Positions 8,354-15,700 of a DNA stretch of 19,816 nucleotides are shown here, piece by piece. Under the pieces are notes generated by a model, which saw nothing but the letters and a program-made list of their open reading frames with translations, made no database searches and was not told the origin of the DNA. The stretch is from the NCBI GenBank assembly GCA_012521625.1, contig JAAYLY010000224.1:1-19816 (forward strand), in the 5' to 3' direction. A program made the position numbers and the translations under genes. Numbering within the stretch: position 1 is the stretch's first letter; the number at the start of each line of letters is the position of its first letter. This stretch comes from Tissierellia bacterium. GTDB lineage: Bacteria > Bacillota > Clostridia > Tissierellales > Tissierellaceae.

Positions 8354-8381
8354 TTGTGCTTTAATATAATTTTGATATAAT
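8354..8381 (+). promoter_or_regulatory. Probable sigma-A promoter for rpoN
   Basis: TTGTGC (8354-8359) and TATAAT (8376-8381) have a 16-bp spacer, about 20 bp upstream of the ribosome binding site AAGGGGGG. A second TATAAT at 8365-8370 lies within the spacer, so the exact -10 is not certain. Confidence 0.5.
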
Positions 8382-8404
8382 TAGAGTTAAGGGGGGTAAA
8401 ATTG

Positions 8405-9790
8405 ATGAAGCTTGGTTTTAATATCCTATTGGAACAAAGCCAGAAGTTAATAATGACGCCTGAATTGAGACAAGCTATTCAGTTACTCCAGTTTAACAGC
8501 TTAGAGCTCAATCAGTACATAAAGAGTAAAATAGAGGAAAACCCTTTACTAGAAATGGAAAATCCTACAAGTCAGATAGAAGAAGTTAGGGAACTTAGTG
8601 ATGAATCGGAAATCGACTGGAAGGAATTGGCGGAGAAATATGATGATATAAGTTATAGGAATTATAGCTCCCCCATAGATAAGGACCAGGAAGACTATAA
8701 TTATGAGGCTTTTACCACCTATACCAAGACCTTGAAGGAATTTTTAATCGAGCAGTTAAATATTACCCTCTTAGATGAAAAGGAATACCTAATAGGAGAT
8801 TATATAATTGAAAATATCAATGAAAATGGCTATTTGGATGTAGATTTAGAGGAAATCGTTCGTTTGACCAATTCTAGTATGGAGGAAGTGGAAGGGGTCT
8901 TAAAGATAATTCAAAGTTTTGAACCTACAGGAGTAGGAGCTAGGGATTTAAGGGAATGCTTATTGATACAAGTTAAGGAAAAGGATGATGTAGATCCTAT
9001 AATCGTCAAGATAATAGAAGGCTACCTAGATGATATTGCATGCAATAGGATACAAAAAATAGCCAAGGAGTTAGATATAGAGGTCTCGAGGATACAAGAA
9101 ATTTGTGACTTCATTAAAACCTTAGAACCAAAGCCTGGAAGGGCCTTTAGTGATAGTGGACATGTTAAGTATATAATCCCCGATGCAACGATAGAGGAGA
9201 TTGAGGGTGAGTATGTAATCATAATTAACGATATAGCTAGTCCAAGATTAAATATAAATAGCTTTTATAGAAATCTACTAAAGACCTGTAAGGATCATGA
9301 GGCTACTGACTTCTTATCGGAAAAGCTTAATTCAGCCCTTTGGATAATAAAGAGTATAGAACAAAGAAAGCAAACTATCTATAAGGTTATAGAATCCATC
9401 CTTAAGTTTCAAAAAGAATTCTTTAAAAATGGAGAAAAGGCCTTGGTTCCATTGACCTTAAAAGAAGTGGCAGAAGATATAGGAATGCATGAGTCTACAA
9501 TTTCAAGGGCTACTAACGGTAAGTACGTCCAAACTCCAAGAGGACTTTTTGAATTAAAATATTTCTTTAGTTCTGGCTTACCAAGTTCTACAGGTGAAAT
9601 CTCATCTACTAGTATAAAATCCATGATTAAACAGATAATAGAAGAAGAGGACCCAAGGAAACCTTTAAGTGATCAAAAAATTGCCGACATTTTAAAGGAA
9701 AAAGGCGCTTCCATTTCAAGGCGGACCGTAGCTAAATATAGGGACGAATTAAATATTCCATCCTCTTCAATGAGGAAGAGGTACAATTAA
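8405..9790 (+). CDS. rpoN: RNA polymerase sigma-54 factor
   Basis: Alternative sigma factor of 461 aa that directs RNA polymerase to -24/-12 promoters and needs an AAA+ enhancer-binding activator. The Gln/Leu-rich region I that contacts the activator is residues 1-50 (QSQKLIMTPELRQAIQLLQ and on). An acidic linker follows, then the core-binding region. A helix-turn-helix (LKEVAEDIGMHESTISRATN) recognises the -12 element near residue 355. The RpoN box (SRRTVAKYRDELNIPSS, about 438-454) reads the -24 element. The length is full for the family. ATG 8405 is preferred over the adjacent TTG 8402; both sit at workable distances from AAGGGGGG. No convincing -24/-12 promoter or activator gene lies in the window, so its targets here are unknown. 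In Clostridioides difficile I recall the same order, sigL followed by cggR. Confidence 0.96.
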   Translation: MKLGFNILLEQSQKLIMTPELRQAIQLLQFNSLELNQYIKSKIEENPLLEMENPTSQIEEVRELSDESEIDWKELAEKYDDISYRNYSSPIDKDQEDYNYEAFTTYTKTLKEFLIEQLNITLLDEKEYLIGDYIIENINENGYLDVDLEEIVRLTNSSMEEVEGVLKIIQSFEPTGVGARDLRECLLIQVKEKDDVDPIIVKIIEGYLDDIACNRIQKIAKELDIEVSRIQEICDFIKTLEPKPGRAFSDSGHVKYIIPDATIEEIEGEYVIIINDIASPRLNINSFYRNLLKTCKDHEATDFLSEKLNSALWIIKSIEQRKQTIYKVIESILKFQKEFFKNGEKALVPLTLKEVAEDIGMHESTISRATNGKYVQTPRGLFELKYFFSSGLPSSTGEISSTSIKSMIKQIIEEEDPRKPLSDQKIADILKEKGASISRRTVAKYRDELNIPSSSMRKRYN

Positions 9791-9803
9791 TTCCATATTT
9801 TCC

Positions 9804-9832
9804 TTGAATTATCAATCCATATATTATATACT
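9804..9832 (+). promoter_or_regulatory. Sigma-A promoter of the cggR glycolytic operon
   Basis: TTGAAT (9804-9809) and TATACT (9827-9832) are spaced 17 bp. Initiation is expected near 9838-9840, at the left edge of the hairpin and about 37 bp before the first operator repeat. It lies just after the rpoN stop. Confidence 0.68.
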
Positions 9833-9835
9833 TTT

Positions 9836-9863
9836 AATTAGTAGAATTCTTATTCTACTAATT
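9836..9863 (+). terminator. 12-bp inverted repeat: rpoN terminator and/or 5' hairpin of the cggR mRNA
   Basis: AATTAGTAGAAT (9836-9847) pairs perfectly with ATTCTACTAATT (9852-9863) around a TCTT loop. CTTTCCC follows, so the U-tract is poor for a terminator. Because the predicted cggR start site falls at its left edge, the same hairpin would cap the 5' end of the glycolytic mRNA. Which role applies cannot be settled from sequence. Confidence 0.55.
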
Positions 9864-9875
9864 CTTTCCCTAGGA

Positions 9876-9908
9876 TGGGACAAAAAATTAAGTGCTGGGA
9901 CAAAAAAA
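9876..9908 (+). promoter_or_regulatory. CggR operator, two direct repeats
   Basis: TGGGACAAAAAA occurs at 9876-9887 and again at 9896-9907, exactly 20 bp apart. The Bacillus subtilis operator as I recall it is CGGGAC-N6-TGTC repeated with the same 20-bp period. The GGGAC cores and the period match, while the TGTC parts do not. It lies between promoter and gene, downstream of the predicted start site, so a bound repressor would obstruct elongation. Binding by the CggR encoded next to it is inferred. Confidence 0.78.
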
Positions 9909-9936
9909 TCCCGCTACAAGCTGGAGTGAATAGAAA

Positions 9937-10959
9937 ATGGACATTTTAGAAATAATTAAAAAGATAACTCCTGAAACCATAGACCTAATAGAGAAGAGAT
10001 ATATGATATTACGCTCCATTTATTATAATCAACCAATTGGTAGAAGGGCTATAAGTAATGAGCTGGGTTTAAAGGAGCGGAGTGTTAGGGATGAAGTAAA
10101 TATTTTAAAAAATCTAGGACTAATAATTATAGACAATTTGGGTATGTATATTACGGAAGATGGGAAAGAATTACTAACAGAATTAACTACCCTATATGGT
10201 GAAGTAAAAGGACTTAAGGTTATAGAAAGGGAACTGAGGGAAAAATTAAATATAAAAGCCCTTCATATAGTCCCTGGCAATATAAGTGAGGATAAGACTG
10301 CCATCAAGGATATGGGTAAGCTTGTTAATCGATTGCTTTTAGAATTAATAGAGCCAGGAGATATTATCGGAATAACAGGCGGTAATACCATGGCGGCCAT
10401 AACCGATGAGTTCCATGCTGATAATAAGGAAAGGGATATCCTAGTTACTCCTGCCAGGGGAGGCTTAGGTAGTAATCTCAATACCCAATCTAATGCTATA
10501 GCTGCAAAGTTAGCTGAAAAATTAGGTGGAAAGTACAACTTACTCTTTGTTCCCGATGGACTAGACGGAGAGGGTTTAGATGTAATTCTAAAAAATAAAG
10601 ACATTAAGGAATCTATAGAAATAATAGAAAAGATGAATATACTGCTCTTTGGTATCGGAAGGGCTGATACTATGGCGGAAAGAAGGAAACTTCCTATTGA
10701 AAAAGTTAGGGAACTACTAGATAAAGGGGCTGTAGCAGAAGCCTTTGGTCATTATTTTGATATAGATGGGGAAGAAATATGGGAATATAAGACCATAGGT
10801 CTTACTCTTAATAAGTTTAAAGCATTGAAGAATATAATTGGCGTAGCAGGAGGTGAAGAAAAGGCACAGGCGATATTGGCTGTTTCCACATTAAATACCA
10901 ATATGACCTTGGTTACTGATGAAGCAGCAGCTAGGAAAATATTGGACATAGTCAACTAA
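9937..10959 (+). CDS. cggR: Central glycolytic genes regulator (SorC/DeoR family repressor)
   Basis: Transcriptional repressor of 340 aa controlling its own operon. In the family it leaves DNA-bound cooperative form when fructose-1,6-bisphosphate rises. The N-terminal winged helix-turn-helix (about 15-65) contains GRRAISNELGLKERSVRDEV. From about residue 95 the sugar-phosphate-binding SorC domain shows GDIIGITGGNTMAAITDEF, VTPARGGLG, a DGLDGEGLDVIL segment and VAGGEEKAQAI near the C-terminus. The length matches CggR (about 340 aa). ATG 9937 follows TGGAGTG at 9922-9928. It is the first gene of the glycolytic operon. The two-repeat operator immediately upstream indicates autoregulation. The gap to gap is 57 bp with no terminator. 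The inducer is assigned from the family, not read from sequence. Confidence 0.93.
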   Translation: MDILEIIKKITPETIDLIEKRYMILRSIYYNQPIGRRAISNELGLKERSVRDEVNILKNLGLIIIDNLGMYITEDGKELLTELTTLYGEVKGLKVIERELREKLNIKALHIVPGNISEDKTAIKDMGKLVNRLLLELIEPGDIIGITGGNTMAAITDEFHADNKERDILVTPARGGLGSNLNTQSNAIAAKLAEKLGGKYNLLFVPDGLDGEGLDVILKNKDIKESIEIIEKMNILLFGIGRADTMAERRKLPIEKVRELLDKGAVAEAFGHYFDIDGEEIWEYKTIGLTLNKFKALKNIIGVAGGEEKAQAILAVSTLNTNMTLVTDEAAARKILDIVN

Positions 10960-11016
10960 GCTAAATATTTATTAACATAATTAAATCAATCAATTATATT
11001 TAAGGAGGAAATAATT

Positions 11017-12021
11017 ATGGGAATGAAAGTTGGTTTAAATGGATTTGGTAGAATAGGTAGGGATTTTCTAAGAGCATATTTTAACAGAGGAGCAGAAGAA
11101 TTTGATCTTGTAGCTATCAACGCTTCAGGAGACTTAAATGACTTAGCACACCTATTTAGATACGATTCCATGTATGGTAAGTTTAACGGTACCGTTGAGG
11201 TTGTAGAAGATGGTTTCGTAATTAATGGTAAGCATGTTAAGGTTGTTGCTCACAGGGATCCAGCAGAAATTCCATGGGCTGAATTAGGAGTAGAGCTGGT
11301 AGTAGATTCAACAGGAGCTTTTAGAGATAGGGAAGGTCTATCTAAGCACTTAGAAGCTGGAGCTAAGAAGGTTATCTTAACTGCACCTGGAAAAGGTGAC
11401 GACATAACTATAGTTATGGGTGTAAATGAGGATAAGTACGATAAGGATAACCACCATATAATTTCAAATGCTTCCTGTACAACAAACTGCTTAGCACCTG
11501 TTTCAAAGGTTATATTAGAAAAGTTCGGTATTAAAAAAGGTCTTATGACTACTGTTCATGCCTATACAAACGACCAACAGATATTAGATAAGAGGCATAA
11601 GGATTTAAGACGTGCTAGGGCAGCAGCTCAAAACACCATTCCAACTACTACTGGTGCTGCTAAAGCTGTAGCCTTAGTATTACCTGAATTGAAGGGTAAA
11701 CTAAACGGTTTCTCAGTTAGGGTTCCAGTACCAACAGTATCCCTAGTTGACGTTGTATTTGAAGTAGAAAGATCAACTACTGCAGAAGAAGTTAACAAGG
11801 TTTTAAAAGAAGCTAGTGAAAATGAATTAAAGGGAATCTTAGGATACACTGAAGAGCCATTAGTATCATCAGACTTTATTGGCGATCCAAGATCATCAAT
11901 CGTAGATGGTTTATCTACTATGGTAATAGATAATATGGTAAAAATAGTAGCTTGGTATGATAATGAATGGGGATACTCAGAAAGGGTAGTAGATTTAACT
12001 AAGATGGTTGCAAATAAGTAA
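11017..12021 (+). CDS. gap: Glyceraldehyde-3-phosphate dehydrogenase, possible NADP-accepting form
   Basis: Phosphorylating GAPDH of 334 aa that converts glyceraldehyde-3-phosphate and phosphate to 1,3-bisphosphoglycerate. The Rossmann motif NGFGRIG is at 8-14, the catalytic SNASCTTNC has Cys154, the general base is His181, and WYDNEWGY is near 313-320. The coenzyme-selecting sites are unusual. The NAD-type VAINDL is VAINAS here (Ala36 for Asp), as I recall in B. subtilis GapB. The NAD-type DLPHKDLRR is DKRHKDLRR here (Lys192-Arg193 for Leu-Pro). Changes at these two sites were used to make Bacillus GAPDH accept NADP, so dual or NADP use is plausible. This is inference. The gene has an excellent AAGGAGGA site. 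It lies between cggR and pgk in an operon expected to be glycolytic. Confidence 0.96.
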   Translation: MGMKVGLNGFGRIGRDFLRAYFNRGAEEFDLVAINASGDLNDLAHLFRYDSMYGKFNGTVEVVEDGFVINGKHVKVVAHRDPAEIPWAELGVELVVDSTGAFRDREGLSKHLEAGAKKVILTAPGKGDDITIVMGVNEDKYDKDNHHIISNASCTTNCLAPVSKVILEKFGIKKGLMTTVHAYTNDQQILDKRHKDLRRARAAAQNTIPTTTGAAKAVALVLPELKGKLNGFSVRVPVPTVSLVDVVFEVERSTTAEEVNKVLKEASENELKGILGYTEEPLVSSDFIGDPRSSIVDGLSTMVIDNMVKIVAWYDNEWGYSERVVDLTKMVANK

Positions 12022-12029
12022 CATTTTAA

Positions 12030-12053
12030 AGTCGGGTCTTTTTAGATCCGACT
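12030..12053 (+). other. Intercistronic stem-loop between gap and pgk
   Basis: AGTCGGGTCT (12030-12039) pairs with AGATCCGACT (12044-12053) around TTTT, giving ten pairs including one G-U. No T-tract follows, so it is not a classical terminator. It may be an mRNA-stabilising or processing element that sets relative amounts of gap and pgk. Confidence 0.6.
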
Positions 12054-12076
12054 AATAATCTTAGTGAGGTGGAATT

Positions 12077-13270
12077 ATGAACAAGAAAACATTAAAAGAT
12101 TTTGATTTTAAAGGAAAAAGGGTATTAGTTAGATGTGACTTTAACGTTCCCATGGATGATAATCAAAATATAACTGACGATAGAAGGATAGTAAGCTCCC
12201 TACCTACTATAGAGTATTTAATGAAAGAAGGGGCTAAGGTTATCTTAATGTCCCATCTAGGTAGACCTAAGGGAGAGGCAAATCCTAAATATAGTTTACT
12301 ACCTGTGGCCAAGAGATTATCTGAGCTACTTAATAAGGATGTAGTTTTTGCTAAGGATGATTTGGTAGTTTCAGATAAGGTTAAGGAGGAAATCTCCAAG
12401 TTGAATGAAGGGGATGTGGCCCTATTGGAAAACACTAGATTTAGAAAAGAGGAAGAAAAGAACGAAGAAAACTTTGCTAAAGAATTAGCTTCCTTAGGTG
12501 ATATTTATGTCAATGATGCCTTCGGTACATCCCATAGGGCTCATGCATCTAATGTTGGCGTTTCCACCCACCTGCCATCAGCAGTAGGCTTCCTAGTTGA
12601 GAAGGAGATCTCTATCATGGGCAAGGCTCTGGAAGCCCCAGAAAGGCCATTTGTTGCCATCTTAGGTGGAGCCAAGGTTTCAGATAAAATCGGTGTAATT
12701 GAGAATCTACTTGAAAAGGTAGATAGTATTTTAATCTGTGGCGGTATGGCTTATACCTTCCTTAAGGCTAAGGGTTATGAAATAGGACAGTCCTTATTGG
12801 AAGAAGATAAGATAGATTTGGCCAATAATTTAATGGAAAAGGCCAAAGAGAAAAATGTAAAACTACTTCTACCAGTTGATGTGGTAGTGGCTAAGGAGTT
12901 TAAAAATGATACGGAATTTAAGACAGTAGAAATAGATGAAATTCCAGTAGACTGGATGGGATTGGATATAGGTGAGGAAACCTTAAGGGTCTTTACAGAA
13001 GAGATTAAAAAAGCTAAGACGGTAGTATGGAATGGACCATGTGGTGTATTTGAAATGGAAAACTTCAGTAAAGGAACTTACGGTATAGCAAAGGCCTTAG
13101 CAGAATCTGAAGCTACTACCATAGTAGGTGGAGGAGATTCAGCTTCTGCAATTGAAAAAGCTGGTTATGCCGATAAGGTAACCCATGTCTCCACAGGTGG
13201 AGGAGCATCCCTGGAATTGCTTGAAGGTAAGGTTCTGCCAGGAATTGCTGCCATCTCAGATAAGGAGTAA
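12077..13270 (+). CDS. pgk: Phosphoglycerate kinase
   Basis: Cytoplasmic enzyme of 397 aa making ATP from 1,3-bisphosphoglycerate in the first substrate-level phosphorylation of glycolysis. The N-terminal substrate domain has VLVRCDFNVP (16-25), DDRRI, the SHLGRPKG loop (59-66), ENTRF and NDAFGTSHRAHAS. The C-terminal nucleotide domain has ILGGAKVSDKIGVI, WNGPCGVFE, GGGDSA at 351-356 and STGGGASLELLEG near the end. Length is normal for a monofunctional Pgk, with no fused triose isomerase. ATG 12077 follows GAGGTGGA. The 55-bp gap to gap holds a stem-loop, and the 115-bp gap to tpiA holds a weak possible promoter. Confidence 0.98.
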   Translation: MNKKTLKDFDFKGKRVLVRCDFNVPMDDNQNITDDRRIVSSLPTIEYLMKEGAKVILMSHLGRPKGEANPKYSLLPVAKRLSELLNKDVVFAKDDLVVSDKVKEEISKLNEGDVALLENTRFRKEEEKNEENFAKELASLGDIYVNDAFGTSHRAHASNVGVSTHLPSAVGFLVEKEISIMGKALEAPERPFVAILGGAKVSDKIGVIENLLEKVDSILICGGMAYTFLKAKGYEIGQSLLEEDKIDLANNLMEKAKEKNVKLLLPVDVVVAKEFKNDTEFKTVEIDEIPVDWMGLDIGEETLRVFTEEIKKAKTVVWNGPCGVFEMENFSKGTYGIAKALAESEATTIVGGGDSASAIEKAGYADKVTHVSTGGGASLELLEGKVLPGIAAISDKE

Positions 13271-13327
13271 ATCTAGATATTAATCTTTAGTTTACGAATT
13301 TCAGATACTACTAGAGATAGATAATTT

Positions 13328-13355
13328 TTGGATAAATATTTGTAAAGATTATATT
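13328..13355 (+). promoter_or_regulatory. Weak candidate internal promoter before tpiA
   Basis: TTGGAT (13328-13333) and TATATT (13350-13355) have a 16-bp spacer in the 115-bp, AT-rich pgk-tpiA gap. This is the longest gap within the glycolytic operon and has no terminator. The match is weak, and AT-rich DNA gives such hits by chance. Confidence 0.25.
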
Positions 13356-13385
13356 TGTTTTTATTTTTCAAAGGGGGTTTTTAAT

Positions 13386-14129
13386 TTGCGTGTTCCTATA
13401 ATTGCAGGCAATTGGAAAATGAATAAAACTATAGCTGAGGCGGTAGATCTAGTAGAAGAAATCAAAGTTAACAAGCTAAAGGATGGTGTAGAGGTAGTAC
13501 TATGCACTCCTTTTACAGCCCTAGCTGCCGTAAAAGAAGCGGTAGAGGGTACAGCCATTAGGGTTGGAGCTCAAAACATGCATTGGGAAGAATGGGGTGC
13601 ATATACTGGAGAAATATCCCCCCTAATGTTAAAGGAGCTGGGAGTGGATTATGTAATTATAGGTCATTCTGAAAGAAGACAATACTTCAATGAAAGTGAT
13701 GAAAGTGTCAATAAAAAGGTAATAGCAGCCTTAAAACATGGTATAAAACCAATTGTCTGTGTTGGGGAAAGCCTTGAAGAAAGGGAAAGTAATAAAGAAA
13801 AGGATGTAGTAAGAAGACAGATTACTAAAGCCCTTGAAGGCCTTAAGGCTGAAGATGTTAAAAATATAGTAATAGCTTACGAACCTATATGGGCAATAGG
13901 AACTGGTAAGACTGCATCTGCCGAAGAAGCTAATGATATGATTGCTTACATTAGGGAGATTATTGGAGAACTTTATGGCGATCTAAAGGATCAAATTAGA
14001 ATACAATATGGTGGAAGCGTAAAAGCTAACAATATAAAAGAACTTATGGCTCAAAGCCATATTGACGGTGCTTTAGTAGGAGGTGCTAGTCTTAAGGCGG
14101 AGGATTTCGTTAAGCTAGTTAATTATTAA
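13386..14129 (+). CDS. tpiA: Triosephosphate isomerase
   Basis: TIM-barrel enzyme of 247 aa interconverting dihydroxyacetone phosphate and glyceraldehyde-3-phosphate. Catalytic Lys11 lies in GNWKMN, His94 in GHSERR, and Glu166 in AYEPIW, followed by the loop-6 sequence AIGTGKTA. YGGSVK binds the phosphate near residue 210. The length matches the family. The start is TTG at 13386, eight bases after AAGGGGG (13371-13377). It gives the family N-terminus MRVPIIAGNWKMN, and no other suitable start is available. The gpmI gene begins 14 bp downstream, so the two are co-transcribed. Confidence 0.98.
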   Translation: MRVPIIAGNWKMNKTIAEAVDLVEEIKVNKLKDGVEVVLCTPFTALAAVKEAVEGTAIRVGAQNMHWEEWGAYTGEISPLMLKELGVDYVIIGHSERRQYFNESDESVNKKVIAALKHGIKPIVCVGESLEERESNKEKDVVRRQITKALEGLKAEDVKNIVIAYEPIWAIGTGKTASAEEANDMIAYIREIIGELYGDLKDQIRIQYGGSVKANNIKELMAQSHIDGALVGGASLKAEDFVKLVNY

Positions 14130-14143
14130 CTGGAGGAATATTT

Positions 14144-15676
14144 ATGACAAAAAAACCGGTAATGCTGATAATATTAGATGGTTGGGGAATTGGTGAAGAT
14201 TACCCAGGAAATGCAATTAAATTAGCCAATACACCTAATTTTGATAGGTTGATGGAAAAATATCCAAATTCAGAATTAGATGCAAGTGGGCTTGAAGTTG
14301 GCTTACCTGAAGGACAAATGGGTAATTCCGAAGTTGGCCATCTAAACATAGGAGCTGGTAGGGTGGTATACCAGGACCTGCCTAAGATTAATAAAACCAT
14401 CGAAGATGGGGACTTCTTTAAAAATGAGGCCTTCTTAAAGGCCATTGAGCATGTTAAGAATAATAAGTCTAAGATCCATCTAATGGGTTTAGTGTCTGAC
14501 GGTGGGGTCCACAGCCATATAGAACACCTCTATGGTCTGTTGGAACTTATGAAGAAAAATGAGTTAGAAGAGGTATATGTCCATGTATTCTTAGATGGCA
14601 GGGATGTACCGCCTACTATTGGGAAAGAACATGTGGCCCAACTAGTAGAAAAGATGGATGAGATAGGAGTTGGAAGGATAGCTACCATATCAGGTAGATA
14701 TTATGCCATGGATAGGGATAAGAGATGGGATAGAACTAAGAAGGCCTATGATGCCATAACTCAAGGTATAGGAAATAAGGCTGAGGACCCAGTAAAGGCT
14801 ATCGAACACTCCTATAAAGAGGGAATCAATGATGAATTCATAGTACCAACGGTCATTATGGAGGGTGATGAGCCTGTAGCCAGGGTAGAAGATGGGGATT
14901 CCATAATATTCTTCAACTTCCGACCAGATAGGGCTCGCCAACTAACCAGGGCCTTCCTAGACTATGACTTTGAGGGTTTTGAAAGGGATAAGGTCCAAGA
15001 CTTATATTATGTGACCATGACTGAATACGATAAGACCATTAAAAATGCCCATATAGCCTTTAAGGGAGATATCCTTCACAACACCCTATCCCAATACCTT
15101 AGTGAAAAAGGCCTTACTCAGCTAAAGATAGCTGAAACAGAAAAATACGCCCATGTTACCTTCTTCTTAAATGGGGGCATAGAGGAACCTTATGAAAATG
15201 AAGATAGGGTATTGATTTCATCTTCTAAGGTGGCCACCTATGACCTTAAGCCCGAGATGAGTGCCCTTGAGGTTAAGGAGGAGGTAATAAAGAGGTTGAA
15301 GATGGACAAATACGACCTGATAGTATTAAACTTTGCAAATCCTGATATGGTAGGCCATACTGGAATAATTCCAGCTGTTGTCAAGGCTGTGGAAACGGTA
15401 GATAGCTGTCTAGGGGAGATAATAGATGTCCTACTGGAAAAGGGTGGCAAGGCCTTAGTTACAGCAGACCATGGTAACTCTGAGAAATTACTAGATGAAA
15501 ATGGTAAGCCTGTAACTTCCCACACAACTAATAGAGTCCCATTAATACTAGTGGGAGAAGAAAATGTAAAATTAAAAGATGGTAAGTTAGCTGACTTGGC
15601 ACCAACCCTATTAGACCTGTTGGGACTAGAAAAACCAAAGGAAATGACCGGTGAATCGTTAATTATAAGAGAATAA
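14144..15676 (+). CDS. gpmI: Phosphoglycerate mutase, 2,3-bisphosphoglycerate-independent
   Basis: Mn2+-dependent mutase of 510 aa converting 3-phosphoglycerate to 2-phosphoglycerate through a phosphoserine intermediate. It belongs to the alkaline phosphatase superfamily. LDGWGIG with metal-binding Asp12 opens the protein. The phosphorylated Ser62 is in QMGNSEVGH. GLVSDGGVHSH and HVFLDGRDVPP follow in the phosphotransferase insert, and RPDRARQL comes later. The C-terminal metal ligands are in NFANPDMVGHTG and TADHGNSE. Length is typical (about 510). ATG 14144 follows TGGAGGAA. It stands between tpiA and eno with gaps of 14 and 24 bp. Confidence 0.98.
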   Translation: MTKKPVMLIILDGWGIGEDYPGNAIKLANTPNFDRLMEKYPNSELDASGLEVGLPEGQMGNSEVGHLNIGAGRVVYQDLPKINKTIEDGDFFKNEAFLKAIEHVKNNKSKIHLMGLVSDGGVHSHIEHLYGLLELMKKNELEEVYVHVFLDGRDVPPTIGKEHVAQLVEKMDEIGVGRIATISGRYYAMDRDKRWDRTKKAYDAITQGIGNKAEDPVKAIEHSYKEGINDEFIVPTVIMEGDEPVARVEDGDSIIFFNFRPDRARQLTRAFLDYDFEGFERDKVQDLYYVTMTEYDKTIKNAHIAFKGDILHNTLSQYLSEKGLTQLKIAETEKYAHVTFFLNGGIEEPYENEDRVLISSSKVATYDLKPEMSALEVKEEVIKRLKMDKYDLIVLNFANPDMVGHTGIIPAVVKAVETVDSCLGEIIDVLLEKGGKALVTADHGNSEKLLDENGKPVTSHTTNRVPLILVGEENVKLKDGKLADLAPTLLDLLGLEKPKEMTGESLIIRE

Positions 15677-15700
15677 TTTAAATACGGAGGAGGAGTCAAA

